Positions 1 to 8,902 are shown, counted from the first letter of the stretch. The stretch: 29,539 nucleotides of DNA from an uncultured Dialister sp. (GCA_934216155.1 CAKQBK010000027.1:1-29539); one strand, 5' to 3'. Notes: a model not told the origin generated them from the letters alone. Numbers and translations are program-made.

Positions 1-102
1 CAACTAGCCTAAGATACATTTATTCAAAAACACGCTTAAAAAAAAATTCAGTGGTCTTGACATAGGGCCCATTATATGATTCTTGGTGACTGGTGACTGG
101 AA

Positions 103-970
103 ATTAGTAGCTAGGGCCTAGGGATCAAGACAGTTAGGAGTGAGGAGTTAGGAGTGAGGAGTGGTGGAAGGGGCGCACAACTTAAGAAGCGCCCCAATAC
201 CCTCTTTTTATGAAATATCAAACTGCCTCAGTACATTTTCGGCATTTCGACCGATGGGATTTGTGCTTGATGACTGCACAGTGTAGTTCGGTACTATGTT
301 AGACAGAAGTGGAGAAATCTCAAATCTCCAGCGGGATTATCTCTAACTGAATGGAACTGTAATGGGTTATTTCAGCTAGCATGTGTACCGCTAGTGTTTT
401 GAGATTTCTCCACTTTTGTCTAACATGGTGCGAGAAAGCCCGATAGAGACACTAAACACGAATCCCGTCGGTCGAAATGACGGGGAATGGGATGTGACAG
501 TAGGCGTGATAGCGATATTCCTGCTTATTGACTGTAGACGTAATCCCCTCTAGCGTCATTTCGACCGGTCGTATTTGTGCTGGATGTTTATGATGATATG
601 AAACGCAATGTGTAGGAGAGTGGAGAAATCTCAAAGCACTAGCGAGAAGGGCTTTTTGAAGCAAATGGTAACGGTGAGATAATATTTCAAGCAAAGCGAG
701 AAAAGCAGCTCTAGCGAGTTATTATGGTATGTGTCATCAAGCCTTTACGGCAAGTGCTGATGAGATTTCTCCACTCAGGGACACAATTTATTTCAAAGCA
801 ATTGCGTCACTTCGCACGAATGGGATCGGTCGAAATGACGGAAAGGGGAATGTGTCACTAAGAATGATATGGTCGACAGAACGAAAAAACAGATGATTTA
901 TATTTCTTGTTTCTAATCAACATCAAACGGTTGATTCCAAATATCCAATCCCTAGGGCCTAGCTACTAAT
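103..970. repeat. Repeat-built non-coding segment bounded by inverted repeats
   Basis: No credible gene lies in this stretch. Positions 103-125 and 948-970 are 23-bp inverted repeats matching at 22 positions (core TAGTAGCTAGG). Inside are two successive nested palindromes. Unit 1 (244-482) has outer arms containing TTTCGACCG / CGGTCGAAA and inner arms GTGGAGAAATCTCA (309-322) / TGAGATTTCTCCAC (400-413). Unit 2 (554-841) repeats the plan with outer arms at 554-571 and 822-841 and inner arms at 620-633 and 761-774. A related left-end motif recurs at 5655-5679. The segment resembles a stack of small non-autonomous palindromic elements; no transposase is present. Confidence 0.75.
129..212 (+). 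repeat. GAGGAGT heptamer array plus GC-rich hairpin (copy 1)
   Basis: A short run of 7-nt units of the GAGGAGT / TTAGGAGT type leads into a hairpin with stem GGGGCGC (170-176) and GCGCCCC (189-195), a loop starting ACAA, and a tail CCAATACCC followed by a T run. The same module occurs at 5700-5757 and inverted at 9272-9340, with stem-variant copies at 5556-5610 and 11137-11182. Confidence 0.8.
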
Positions 971-1007
971 CCCTGGCTACTACTCCCCAATTTCCTCCTA
1001 AAACCAT

Positions 1008-1036
1008 TTGACGCTGACCCATATAGAGCATATAAT
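1008..1036 (+). promoter_or_regulatory. Sigma-70/SigA-type promoter for leuS
   Basis: TTGACG at 1008-1013 and TATAAT at 1031-1036 are separated by exactly 17 nt. Only one base of the -35 differs from consensus. It lies about 120 bp before leuS and outside the repeat-built segment, so transcription should start near 1043 and give a leader of about 115 nt. Confidence 0.8.
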
Positions 1037-1076
1037 AAAAGGAACTGTTATTTACTATAGAATAACGTAATATATG

Positions 1077-1122
1077 GGGAAGCATTGATTTATTCCAAAT
1101 AATGAATAAATCAGTGTTTCCC
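1077..1122 (+). promoter_or_regulatory. Strong hairpin in the leuS leader
   Basis: Arms 1077-1095 and 1104-1122 form a 19-bp helix with two G-U wobbles and an 8-nt loop. It sits between the promoter and the ribosome binding site. No T tract follows, so it is not a standard terminator, and no T-box sequence (TGGNACCGCG) is present. It could control mRNA stability, bind a protein, or be a relic of a repeat. Confidence 0.65.
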
Positions 1123-1157
1123 TAACGACCAAATCATTAATCGTGGAAGGTGAAATT

Positions 1158-3626
1158 ATGCGTGAAAAATACGTTCCTCAGCAGATTGAAAAGAAATGGC
1201 AGAAAATCTGGGAGGATACCAAAGCATTTGAAACTCATTCTGATCCAAGCAAGAAGAAATACTATGTATTGGAAATGTTCCCATATCCGTCTGGCAACCT
1301 ACACATGGGCCATGTTCGCAACTACTCCATCGGTGATGTGGTAGCCCGTTTCAAGACCATGCAGGGCTTTAATGTGATTCATCCCATGGGCTATGATGCA
1401 TTCGGTATGCCTGCTGAAAATGCGGCTATCAAACATGGCATCCCGCCGGCTAAATGGACCTATTCCAACATCGACAATATGACCCGTCAGCAGAAGGAAC
1501 TGGGGCTCTCTTATGATTGGGACAGAGAAGTGCTGACCTGCCGGGAAGATTATTACAAGCACACCCAGAAGCTCTTTGAAATTTTCTACAAGAGAGGGCT
1601 GGCTTATAAGAAAGAAGCTAAGGTTAACTGGTGCGAAAGCTGCCACACCGTTCTTGCCAATGAACAGGTTGAAGAAGGTCGCTGCTGGCGTTGTAAGAAT
1701 CCGGTTGTGAAGAAGGATCTGTCTCAGTGGTTCCTGAAGATTACTGATTATGCAGATAGACTTCTGGCAGATCTGGACCATATGCCAGGCTGGCCGGAAC
1801 GTGTAAAGACCATGCAGAGAAACTGGATTGGTCGTTCCACCGGTACCCAGTTCTCCTTCAAGGTAGAAGGCATGGATGACCAGATTCCGGTATACACCAC
1901 CCGCGTGGATACCGTCTATGGCGTGACATACATGGTGCTCGCTCCGGAACATCCACTGGTAGAAAAACTGATTGCCAACAACCCAGAAAAGGCGAAGCTG
2001 GAAGAATTCATCGAAAAGATGAGAAATGAAAATGATATCGTTCGTACCGCTGAAGATGCACCGAAACTGGGCATGTTCACCGGCAGCTATGCGATTCATC
2101 CACTTACTGGCGAACGGGTGCCGATTTGGATTGCCAACTACGTTCTCTATGAATACGGCACCGGTGCGGTTATGGCCGTTCCAACCCATGACCAGCGCGA
2201 CTGGGATTTCGCAAAGAAATACAACCTTCCAATGAAACTGGTTGTGGAAAACAAAGCCCACAGCTTGGTGTTGGAAGATATGGATAAGGCCTACGATGCA
2301 GATGGATTCCTGGTGAACTCCGGCGAATTCGATGGCATGAAATCTGCGGAAGCGCGTGAAGCCATTACAAAGAAATTTGAAGACATGGGCATTGGTCAGG
2401 GCAAAGTCAACTACAGACTTCGTGACTGGCTGATTTCTCGTCAGCGTTATTGGGGTTGCCCGATTCCGATTATCCACTGCCCCCATTGCGGCAATGTACT
2501 GGTACCGGAAAAGGATCTCCCTGTCAAACTGCCGGAAGACGTTAACTTCGTAGCTGGTGCCACTTCTCCGCTGGAAACCAGTGAAGCATTTCTCCATTGC
2601 AAGTGCCCACAGTGCGGTGCGGATGCTACCAGAGAAACTGATACCATGGATACATTCATCGATTCTTCCTGGTATTTCCTGCGTTACTGCGACCCGCACA
2701 ATGCAGAAGAACCATTCAACAAAGACAAAGCCAACTACTGGATGCCAGTAGACCAGTACATCGGCGGTATCGAACACGCTATTCTTCACCTGCTGTATTC
2801 CCGTTTCTTCATGAAAGTTCTCCAGGATGAAGGCATGGTGGACTATCCGGAACCATTTACCAACCTGCTTTGCCAGGGCATGGTACTGAAAGATGGCGGC
2901 AAGATGAGTAAGTCCGTAGGCAACGTGGTTTCCCCAGAAGAAATCGTAGGGAAATATGGCGCTGATACCGCTCGTCTGTTCATCCTCTTCGCAGCTCCTC
3001 CGGAAAAAGACCTGGAATGGTCTGACCAGGGCGTAGAAGGTTCTTACCGCTTCCTGAAACGTGTATGGACCATCGTTGGTAAATACCTGGATCTGGCAAA
3101 AGAAAACAAAGGCAAGCTGTCTTCTGATGAATTCGCTCTCCGCAGAAAACTGCACCAGACCATTAAGAAAGTCACCGAAGACTTGGATGGCAAATTTGCA
3201 TTCAACACAGCTATTTCTTCTATCATGGAACTGGTTAACGACATGTACCGCTTTGTAGAAGTTCATGACACCATCGAAGAAAGTTTGGCAAAGGAACTGA
3301 ACAGAAACCTGCTGATTCTCTTGGCTCCATTCGTTCCGCACATCACCGAAGAACTGTGGCAGGATGTGGGCGAAAAAGAAGAAAGCATTCACCTCGCTCC
3401 ATGGCCGGCTTACGATGAAGCCGCTCTCGTAGTGGATGAAGTGGAATTGGCTGTACAGGTCAATGGCAAAGTTCGTGCTACCATTTCTGTACCGGTGGCT
3501 ATGAGCCGTGAAGACATTGCTGAAAAAGCAAAAGCACTGCCAGATATCCAGAAATTCACTGAAGGCAAAACCATTGTGAAAGTCATCGTGGTTCCGAAGA
3601 GAATTGTGAATATTGTTGTAAAATAA
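1158..3626 (+). CDS. leuS: Leucyl-tRNA synthetase
   Basis: Class I aminoacyl-tRNA synthetase that charges tRNA-Leu in the cytoplasm. The protein of about 822 aa has the HMGH form of the HIGH motif in a [19 protein letters not shown] context near residue 50. It also has a Cys-rich zinc-type insertion (CESCHTV...CWRCKNPV), an editing (CP1) domain with the TTRVDT and [12 protein letters not shown] signatures, a second Cys pair region (CPHCG...CPQCG), and the KMSKS loop ([12 protein letters not shown]). Length and domain order are normal. ATG at 1158 is chosen because GGAAGGTG (1145-1152) is a good ribosome binding site for it; an in-frame GTG at 1143 would add five residues but lacks a site. It is monocistronic, with its own promoter and a terminator at 3676-3712. 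Confidence 0.97.
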   Translation: MREKYVPQQIEKKWQKIWEDTKAFETHSDPSKKKYYVLEMFPYPSGNLHMGHVRNYSIGDVVARFKTMQGFNVIHPMGYDAFGMPAENAAIKHGIPPAKWTYSNIDNMTRQQKELGLSYDWDREVLTCREDYYKHTQKLFEIFYKRGLAYKKEAKVNWCESCHTVLANEQVEEGRCWRCKNPVVKKDLSQWFLKITDYADRLLADLDHMPGWPERVKTMQRNWIGRSTGTQFSFKVEGMDDQIPVYTTRVDTVYGVTYMVLAPEHPLVEKLIANNPEKAKLEEFIEKMRNENDIVRTAEDAPKLGMFTGSYAIHPLTGERVPIWIANYVLYEYGTGAVMAVPTHDQRDWDFAKKYNLPMKLVVENKAHSLVLEDMDKAYDADGFLVNSGEFDGMKSAEAREAITKKFEDMGIGQGKVNYRLRDWLISRQRYWGCPIPIIHCPHCGNVLVPEKDLPVKLPEDVNFVAGATSPLETSEAFLHCKCPQCGADATRETDTMDTFIDSSWYFLRYCDPHNAEEPFNKDKANYWMPVDQYIGGIEHAILHLLYSRFFMKVLQDEGMVDYPEPFTNLLCQGMVLKDGGKMSKSVGNVVSPEEIVGKYGADTARLFILFAAPPEKDLEWSDQGVEGSYRFLKRVWTIVGKYLDLAKENKGKLSSDEFALRRKLHQTIKKVTEDLDGKFAFNTAISSIMELVNDMYRFVEVHDTIEESLAKELNRNLLILLAPFVPHITEELWQDVGEKEESIHLAPWPAYDEAALVVDEVELAVQVNGKVRATISVPVAMSREDIAEKAKALPDIQKFTEGKTIVKVIVVPKRIVNIVVK

Positions 3627-3675
3627 TATATGTAATTGGTAGCTGGTGACTCGTGACTAGTGACTAGGCTACGTA

Positions 3676-3712
3676 TCAAAAAAGCACCCTCTGTCATGGG
3701 GGTGCTTTTTTG
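3676..3712 (+). terminator. Rho-independent terminator after leuS
   Basis: Arms 3676-3689 and 3699-3712 (AAAAAAGCACCC against GGGTGCTTTTTT) pair perfectly around a 9-nt loop and end in a T run. The A run on the left arm means it could also work on the other strand. TGACTGG-type heptamers flank it on both sides (3640-3668 and 3725-3757). Confidence 0.9.
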
Positions 3713-3794
3713 ATGGTATGTTTAGGTGACTGGTAAACTCGTGACTGGTGACTGGGATAGAAGTTAGGGAAAACTAACAAAAAAGTGAAATCCG

Positions 3795-3803
3795 TGTTAC
3801 AAT
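3795..3803 (+). promoter_or_regulatory. Possible extended -10 element before the nucleoside kinase gene
   Basis: TGTTACAAT is an extended -10 (TGn followed by TACAAT). No good -35 hexamer lies upstream. About 60 bp of GTTAGCA/GTTAACT-type repeats separate it from the start codon at 3904. Confidence 0.35.
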
Positions 3804-3903
3804 AAAGGAAAATGGTAGGCAGTTAGCGGTACGAAGTTAGCTGTTAGCAGTTAACTGTTAACTGCGCACTTCTCACTACGCACTCAAAAAAGGAGGGATT
3901 CCT

Positions 3904-5556
3904 ATGCATATCACTTGTGAAGGTCGAGGATTTGATTTCTTCCGCGGCGCTACACCGCAGAATTTATGGAATATTTTGCGAGGTAAACGAAAAAAGACCG
4001 ATGCCGTATTGGCAGAGCTGAATGGTTCTATTATTGATTTTCAGACTCCTTTTCCATCCGACGGGGATGTGAAGTGGATTCCTCTTTGTTCTCCCAAAGC
4101 CCACCGGGCCTATGTGCGGAGTGCTATCATGCTTCTGGTTTGCGCGGTGAAGGAAGTCTATGGTGACAAAGCGGATGTGAAAATCAAACATTCCTTAGGG
4201 AAATCACTGTATTGTGAATTTCAAGATGGTCATGTGCCGCTGCAGAAAGAATTGGTTCGCTTAGAGAATCGGATGCAAGCCATTGTCAAAGAAGGGAGAA
4301 ATATCACCAAATTGGTGGTAGGGAAGAGCCGGGCCATGGCGTTCTTGCGGAAACAGGGACGGCTCGAAGATGCGGAGCTTCTTTCTAACTTGGAAGTGAA
4401 TGAGCTCAATGTGGATCGCTGCGGGAATGTAACCGATTATTACTTGGGACCCCTGCTTCCGGATATGAGCTTTGTTACATTATTCCGTTTGAAATCCTAT
4501 GCGCCGGGATTTCTTTTGGCATTGCCTGATGACAAGGGCGATATGGTGCTTCGAGAAGAAGCAGAAGACCCATTATTTGCCAGGGTATTCTTGGAATCCC
4601 AAAATTGGTCAGAATTGATCGGTTGCCATAATCTGGCAGGTCTTAATCGGGCCATTGAAAATGGAAAAATTTATGATTTGGTATCCATTGCAGAAGCCCT
4701 GCATGAAAAGAAACTGGCAGAATTAGCAGATATCATTTGCCGGCAGAATCCAAAGATTCGTCTGGTTTGCATGGCGGGGCCGTCGTCTTCAGGAAAGACC
4801 ACGTTCATGAAACGATTGATTGTTCATCTTCGTGTCAATGGCGTGCGTCCGGTGATGCTCTCCTTGGATGACTATTTCCGGAATCGAGACGAAATGAAAG
4901 ATGGCGATTGGGAAGATTTGCACGCTTTGGATTTGTCTCTCTTTGAAGAAACCGTCTCTTCCCTGTTGGAAGGAAAGAAGGTCCATTTGCCACATTTCAA
5001 TTTCATGACCGGCAAGAAAGAATGGAGCCAGGAAGAGGTGCAGCTGGGAGAAGACCAGCCGATTCTGGTCGAAGGGCTTCATGGTCTCAATCCAGAACTG
5101 ACCTATTTCGTGCCAGGATATCAATGCATTCGGATTTACGTCAGTGCCTTGACCCAGCTTAGCATCAATGACCATAATCGCATTTCTACCTCCGATACCC
5201 GTCTCTTGCGCCGCATGGTGCGAGACGTGCAGTTCCGTGGTAATGGGGCGGAACATACTTTGGAAGTATGGGACAATGTGAGAAAAGGGGAAGAACGAAA
5301 TATTTTCCATTTCCAGAATCGGGCCAATATTGTATTCAACTCGGCCCTTCTCTATGAAATTCCAGTGCTGAAGAAATTGGCTAAGCCCCTCTTGGAAGCC
5401 ATTACTCCAGAGAGTCCAACCTATGCAGAAGCCCAGCGTTTGTTGGAATTCTTGGAACCATTCCACGAATTAGATTCTTCCATTGTGCCGGATAATTCGC
5501 TGCTTCGGGAGTTTGTGGGGTATCATGGGTTGGGAAAATCTTTTCTAAACCAGTGA
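3904..5556 (+). CDS. Nucleoside (uridine) kinase with ThrRS-like N-terminal domain
   Basis: P-loop kinase of the uridine kinase/phosphoribulokinase family, expected to phosphorylate a nucleoside (uridine or cytidine) with ATP or GTP in pyrimidine salvage. Residues about 30-220 resemble the TGS and second additional domains of threonyl-tRNA synthetase: an LNGSIIDF opening, then AHRAYVRSAIMLLVCAV and KIKHSLGKSLYCEF. The kinase domain begins near residue 285 with Walker A GPSSSGKTT at about 292-300, followed by LSLDDYF and EGLHGLNPEL. The 550-aa two-domain layout is typical of a Firmicute family annotated as nucleoside kinase; the true substrate is not shown by sequence. AGGAGG precedes the ATG. 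The TGA stop is the first triplet of a GAGAAGT heptamer run. The precise role of the ThrRS-like part is unknown. Confidence 0.9.
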   Translation: MHITCEGRGFDFFRGATPQNLWNILRGKRKKTDAVLAELNGSIIDFQTPFPSDGDVKWIPLCSPKAHRAYVRSAIMLLVCAVKEVYGDKADVKIKHSLGKSLYCEFQDGHVPLQKELVRLENRMQAIVKEGRNITKLVVGKSRAMAFLRKQGRLEDAELLSNLEVNELNVDRCGNVTDYYLGPLLPDMSFVTLFRLKSYAPGFLLALPDDKGDMVLREEAEDPLFARVFLESQNWSELIGCHNLAGLNRAIENGKIYDLVSIAEALHEKKLAELADIICRQNPKIRLVCMAGPSSSGKTTFMKRLIVHLRVNGVRPVMLSLDDYFRNRDEMKDGDWEDLHALDLSLFEETVSSLLEGKKVHLPHFNFMTGKKEWSQEEVQLGEDQPILVEGLHGLNPELTYFVPGYQCIRIYVSALTQLSINDHNRISTSDTRLLRRMVRDVQFRGNGAEHTLEVWDNVRKGEERNIFHFQNRANIVFNSALLYEIPVLKKLAKPLLEAITPESPTYAEAQRLLEFLEPFHELDSSIVPDNSLLREFVGYHGLGKSFLNQ

Positions 5557-5757
5557 GAAGTGAGAAGTGAGAAATGGTGGAGGCGGCGCACAAGTCATAA
5601 AGCGTCGCAAAGTATAATGTTTGGTGACTGGTGACTGGTGACTGGTGACTGGGGATTAGTAGCTAGGCCTTAGGGATTAGAAATAAAAATAGTGAGGAGT
5701 TAGAAGTGAGGAGTGGTGGAAGGGGCGCACAAATTTTGGAAGCGCCCCAATACCCTA
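5556..5757 (+). repeat. Repeat-filled spacer: heptamers and two GC-rich hairpins
   Basis: The spacer holds GAGAAGT heptamers (5555-5574), a hairpin variant with stem GCGGCGC / GCGTCGC (5583-5610), four TGACTGG-type units (5622-5652), a TAGTAGCTAGG motif (5655-5679), GAGGAGT-type units, and a second hairpin with stem GGGGCGC (5722-5728) / GCGCCCC (5742-5748). Hairpin tails and loops match copy 1 at 162-212. No gene is present in this 356-bp gap. Confidence 0.8.
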
Positions 5758-5817
5758 TTTATATATGATTGTTGTATATAAATGTATTTTCTCACGCGTC
5801 ATCATGTACAAATCCCA

Positions 5818-5847
5818 TTGGTTGAAAGGACACTAGCTTTTTATAAT
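5818..5847 (+). promoter_or_regulatory. Candidate promoter for the thioredoxin reductase-like gene
   Basis: TTGGTT (5818-5823) and TATAAT (5842-5847) are 18 nt apart. A second TATAAT at 5857-5862 without a clear -35 is an alternative. Both are 50-70 bp before the start codon in an AT-rich stretch clear of the repeats. Confidence 0.4.
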
Positions 5848-5912
5848 TAAATCGATTATAATAGATATAGCGATAAATTTCGATATAGAAGTGTACTATA
5901 AGGAGAAAACAT

Positions 5913-6821
5913 ATGACAGATGTATTGATCATTGGTGGGGGACCTGCGGGATTGAATGCTGCGCTCTATGCAGCACGGAAGGAATTGACGGTGCAGCTGG
6001 TGTCTACTGACATTGGCGGACAGATGCTGCTCACTGGGGATATTGAAAATTATTTGGGACTGCCCCATGTATCCGGCTTTGAACTGGCGGATAAAATGGA
6101 AGCCCATGTGAAGGAGTATCCAGTGGAATTCATTATGGCTGGTGTGAAATCCTTGGAACGGACAGAAGAAGGAAATTTCAAACTTCATCTGGATGATGGG
6201 AAGGTATTGGAAGGAAAAACATGTATTATAACAGCCGGCAAGCGGAGTCGTACTTTGGATATTCCTGGGGAATTGGAATACACCGGCCGCGGGGTAAGCT
6301 ATTGTGCTACCTGTGATGGACCATTTTATAGGAAGAAGGACGTAGCCATTGTGGGGGGCGGCGATAGTGCGGTGCAGGCTGCTATCGAACTGGCGAAATT
6401 GTGCCCTACGGTGTACTTAGTGGTCCGGAGCCGTATTCGTGCACAGGAAGTATTGGTACGTCGCATGGAAGCTTTGGACAATGTGAAAGTCCTTCTAGGA
6501 TATACGCCGGAAGAAATCAAAGGGGAGAAAAAGGTCACTGCTTTGGTTGTGAAGAATAAAGTCGATGGTTCTCTGACAGAACTTTCTGTATCGGGTACCT
6601 TCGTGGAAGCCGGTGGTATTCCCAATATTTCCTACCTGCCAGAAGAAGTGACATGCAATGACAAAGGGGAAATTGTGACCGATAAAGAAGGAAATACCAA
6701 TATGCCAGGTCTTTTTGCAGCCGGCGACGTGACCGATTGCAAGAACAAGCAGATCATCATTGCCGCAGGAGAAGGGGCCGCCGCCGCTTTGGCAGCCCAT
6801 GAATATTTGCTTAGAAAATGA
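5913..6821 (+). CDS. trxB: Thioredoxin reductase family flavoprotein (TrxB/AhpF-like)
   Basis: FAD-dependent pyridine nucleotide disulfide reductase of 302 aa, cytoplasmic, expected to pass electrons from NAD(P)H to a thioredoxin-like or peroxiredoxin partner. The FAD-binding GGGPAG is at residues 8-13, the redox-active CATC at 131-134, and the nucleotide-binding VGGGDSA at 147-153. Two features depart from standard TrxB. The HRRxxxR segment that binds the NADPH 2'-phosphate reads VVRSRIR (170-176). The C-terminal AAGDVTDCKNKQIII stretch is closer to AhpF. A stand-alone AhpF-like reductase serving a different thioredoxin-fold partner is therefore possible. AAGGAG lies 7-9 nt before the ATG. 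The stop codon runs into TGACTAG heptamers. Confidence 0.88.
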   Translation: MTDVLIIGGGPAGLNAALYAARKELTVQLVSTDIGGQMLLTGDIENYLGLPHVSGFELADKMEAHVKEYPVEFIMAGVKSLERTEEGNFKLHLDDGKVLEGKTCIITAGKRSRTLDIPGELEYTGRGVSYCATCDGPFYRKKDVAIVGGGDSAVQAAIELAKLCPTVYLVVRSRIRAQEVLVRRMEALDNVKVLLGYTPEEIKGEKKVTALVVKNKVDGSLTELSVSGTFVEAGGIPNISYLPEEVTCNDKGEIVTDKEGNTNMPGLFAAGDVTDCKNKQIIIAAGEGAAAALAAHEYLLRK

Positions 6822-6884
6822 GTGACTAGTAGACTGGTGACTAGTGACTAGGAAAATCGAGTCACTAGTCTACCAGTCACCTAT
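6820..6884. repeat. Inverted TGACTGG/TGACTAG heptamer arrays after trxB
   Basis: GTGACTAG/TGACTGG-type units run forward from inside the trxB stop codon to about 6852 and then inverted from about 6860 to 6883. The two arms can pair with a few G-T mismatches across a short AT-rich centre. There is no T tract. The same design follows ylqF (10258-10321) and rnhB (11199-11265). Confidence 0.7.
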
Positions 6885-6933
6885 ACTTTCATTTGAATAT
6901 ACAGTGATTCACTGGAGGTGCATGGAGTAAAAA

Positions 6934-7575
6934 ATGCGCGTAACGAAAAAGATCAAAGAAGAACAACTGAAACGATTGTCCGAAGTGTATCACAATGAAG
7001 GGACCATGCTTCATTTCACCAGTCCCTTTACGTTATTGGTGGCGGTGATTCTCTCTGCCCAGTGCACCGATAAGCGAGTGAACGTAATCACAGGACGTAT
7101 ATTTCCAAGACTGGATAGCCCGGATAAGATGGCACAGCTCACGCAGGGAGAATTGGAAACAGAAATCCACGATTGCGGCCTGTATAAAGCCAAAGCGAAG
7201 AATCTTTTAGGCATGTGTCATATGCTGATTGAAAATTACGGCGGTGAAGTGCCAGAGGATTTTGATGAATTGGTGAAACTGCCCGGTGTAGGGAGGAAAA
7301 CAGCCAACGTGGTGCGCAGTGTGGCCTGGGGCTATCCGGCCATTGCGGTGGATACCCATGTATTTCGCGTGGCCAATCGACTGAAACTGGCCACGGGAAC
7401 CACACCACTGGAAGTAGAAAAAGGGCTCATGAAGGCCATTCCGAAAAAAGATTGGTCCGATGCCCATCATTGGCTCATCTGGCACGGAAGAAAAGTCTGC
7501 ACAGCTAGGGCACCGAAATGTGAGACGTGCTTTTTGGGGGATGTGTGTCCTTCCTGTATGGTGAAAACGAAATAA
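6934..7575 (+). CDS. nth: Endonuclease III
   Basis: Base-excision repair DNA glycosylase/AP lyase that removes oxidised pyrimidines. The 213-aa protein shows the helix-hairpin-helix LPGVGRKTANVV, which contains the catalytic Lys, the catalytic Asp in VDTHVFRV, and the C-terminal 4Fe-4S ligands in C-x6-C-x2-C-x5-C spacing (CTARAPKCETCFLGDVC). Length is normal. GGAGGTG around 6914-6920 serves the ATG at 6934; an ATG at 6923 opens a two-codon reading and is not used. It lies 112 bp after trxB on the same strand and may be co-transcribed. Its TAA stop overlaps the left edge of a 180-bp palindrome. Confidence 0.95.
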   Translation: MRVTKKIKEEQLKRLSEVYHNEGTMLHFTSPFTLLVAVILSAQCTDKRVNVITGRIFPRLDSPDKMAQLTQGELETEIHDCGLYKAKAKNLLGMCHMLIENYGGEVPEDFDELVKLPGVGRKTANVVRSVAWGYPAIAVDTHVFRVANRLKLATGTTPLEVEKGLMKAIPKKDWSDAHHWLIWHGRKVCTARAPKCETCFLGDVCPSCMVKTK

Positions 7576-7753
7576 AGGGTTATTATTCTGCAGATTTTCC
7601 TTATAGCTACAAAGAGAAAATACCGCTAGCTACAAGGTTATAAAGGGTTATTTATGGGTTATAGCATAACCTTTTATAACCTTTCATAACCTAATCGTTA
7701 GCGGTATTCTTAGATTGTGGGATATGTGAAATCTGCAGAATAATAACCTTTTT
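7574..7753. repeat. 180-bp palindromic (MITE-like) element
   Basis: Terminal arms 7574-7597 and 7729-7753 are near-perfect inverted repeats (core TTATTATTCTGCAGATTT). Inside them a second pair, AATACCGCTAGC and GTTAGCGGTATT, encloses a centre of alternating GGTTAT and ATAACC motifs. There is no coding capacity. The left arm starts within the nth stop codon. Nested arms, short length and lack of a transposase fit a non-autonomous miniature element, but no second copy is present in this window. Confidence 0.75.
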
Positions 7754-7802
7754 ACAATCCGTGTAAAAAAGAAAATAACTCAACTGAAATCAGAAGATAA
7801 TA

Positions 7803-7840
7803 AAAACGGCATTTCTCAACTATGTGAGAAATGCCGTTTT
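7803..7840. terminator. Bidirectional terminator between nth and the minus-strand membrane gene
   Basis: Arms 7803-7818 (AAAACGGCATTTCTCA) and 7825-7840 pair perfectly over 16 bp with a 6-nt loop. A-rich and T-rich ends allow termination from both sides. It lies between convergent genes, 14 bp past the stop codon of the minus-strand gene. Confidence 0.9.
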
Positions 7841-7853
7841 ACATATCAGTCAG

Positions 7854-8819
7854 TTAAAACATATTTAATAACCCTTGGAATCCATAGTAATTGGTTGGCA
7901 GGAAGGCGTCTACGTACTTGGAAACGCCGATCGGTTCTGGAGCGGTGAGGAACAGAAGGAAAATAGCGAGAACTGTGAATCCGATGGAAACCAGGTTTGC
8001 ACTGCCTTTTCTGGAGACTTCATAGTAACCGAAGAGGCGGAGGCCCAGCGCACCGAAGAAGGTGATGCACATGCCAGACAGGGAGAATACACCGAAGAGG
8101 ATATTGGCCATCAGGAAGCCTACGTAGAAGACTGGAAGGAAAATGAAGGGGAAGTTGTAGGCGATACGGCTGTGATTGGTGCTGCGACGCATATCGTCCA
8201 GCCAGTCAGCCACGTCAAATCCGAAAAGTCCCAAAGGAATGAAAGAGAGAAGAACCACTTTATCCCATGCATTGGCCAGTCGATCTCTGTTCTGACCAAG
8301 CCAGTAGAAGAAACCACACAGAGCTAGTCCTACCAGACCGCCAAGGATGTAGTAGTATTCGGCAGGAATAAATTTCACCACAATCATGGACAGGGTCACC
8401 AGTACAGAGCCAGTGACAATGTAGGAAATCAGCTGGGATTTCGTGAGCTTGTGATTGTCTGGAATGTCTTCCTTCATCTGGGCCAGAATTTCTACCATGA
8501 AAAGCAGCAGGAAAATAGCCAGAGCTGCAAATGGATAAACGAAGAGGGAAACCACAATGAGAAGTACCGGGAAGAATACTTTAAAACCACTGAATACACG
8601 CAGTTTCTTGAAATTCAGCTTGTTCTTCTGGGTGTAAATGGTGAGTCTCATGAAGACCAGGTAGGTCATCATCATTCCGACCGTTTCGAGAGGTTCACTT
8701 CCCATGTAGAGCAAACTACAGAAAACCAGCATGGCCATATTGGCGCCGGTAAAACGAGAAATCAGGGTGCTGAAAAGGCCGATATTCAAAAAGGCCACAG
8801 CGGCATCAACAAAATTCAA
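7854..8819 (-). CDS. Multi-pass membrane protein of unknown function
   Basis: I do not recognise this protein. It has about 321 aa and roughly eight to nine hydrophobic segments, for example IFLLLFMVEIL, YILGGLVGLALCGFFYWLG, FIFLPVFYVGFLMANILFGVF and FTVLAIFLLFLTA. Charged loops include MKEDIPDNHKLTKS and WLDDMRRSTNHSR. No transporter signature or catalytic motif is evident. The start is taken as TTG at 8819, because AAAGGAG (complement of 8829-8835) is 9 nt upstream; the ATG in the same frame (8828) touches that site and is too close. It is a single-gene unit on the minus strand with a promoter at 8856-8884 and a shared terminator. It is the only minus-strand gene here. Confidence 0.85.
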   Translation of the reverse strand: MNFVDAAVAFLNIGLFSTLISRFTGANMAMLVFCSLLYMGSEPLETVGMMMTYLVFMRLTIYTQKNKLNFKKLRVFSGFKVFFPVLLIVVSLFVYPFAALAIFLLLFMVEILAQMKEDIPDNHKLTKSQLISYIVTGSVLVTLSMIVVKFIPAEYYYILGGLVGLALCGFFYWLGQNRDRLANAWDKVVLLSFIPLGLFGFDVADWLDDMRRSTNHSRIAYNFPFIFLPVFYVGFLMANILFGVFSLSGMCITFFGALGLRLFGYYEVSRKGSANLVSIGFTVLAIFLLFLTAPEPIGVSKYVDAFLPTNYYGFQGLLNMF

Positions 8820-8855
8820 AACATCCATCTCCTTTAAAATAAACAATTCTTTTCT

Positions 8856-8884
8856 AGTATATATGGTGACAGGATTTTTGGCAA
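8856..8884 (-). promoter_or_regulatory. Promoter of the membrane-protein gene
   Basis: Read on the minus strand, TTGCCA (8884-8879) and TATACT (8861-8856) are 17 nt apart, and the ribosome binding site follows about 20 nt later. Each hexamer differs from consensus by one base. Confidence 0.7.
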
Positions 8885-8902
8885 GGAAAATCCTACGGGG
8901 AT

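Noticed and set aside
452..694. 80-aa minus-strand frame in the repeat segment
   Set aside because: It spans palindrome arms of the repeat units and has no ribosome binding site or domain.
1040..1157. T-box riboswitch before leuS
   Set aside because: No TGGNACCGCG antiterminator sequence and no terminator in the short leader.
1299..3392. 697-aa open frame on the minus strand opposite leuS
   Set aside because: It is a shadow of leuS codon use: no start signals, no recognisable domain, and the plus-strand product is certain.
5622..5652. Heptamer arrays as a CRISPR array
   Set aside because: Units are 7 nt with no unique spacers and no cas genes.
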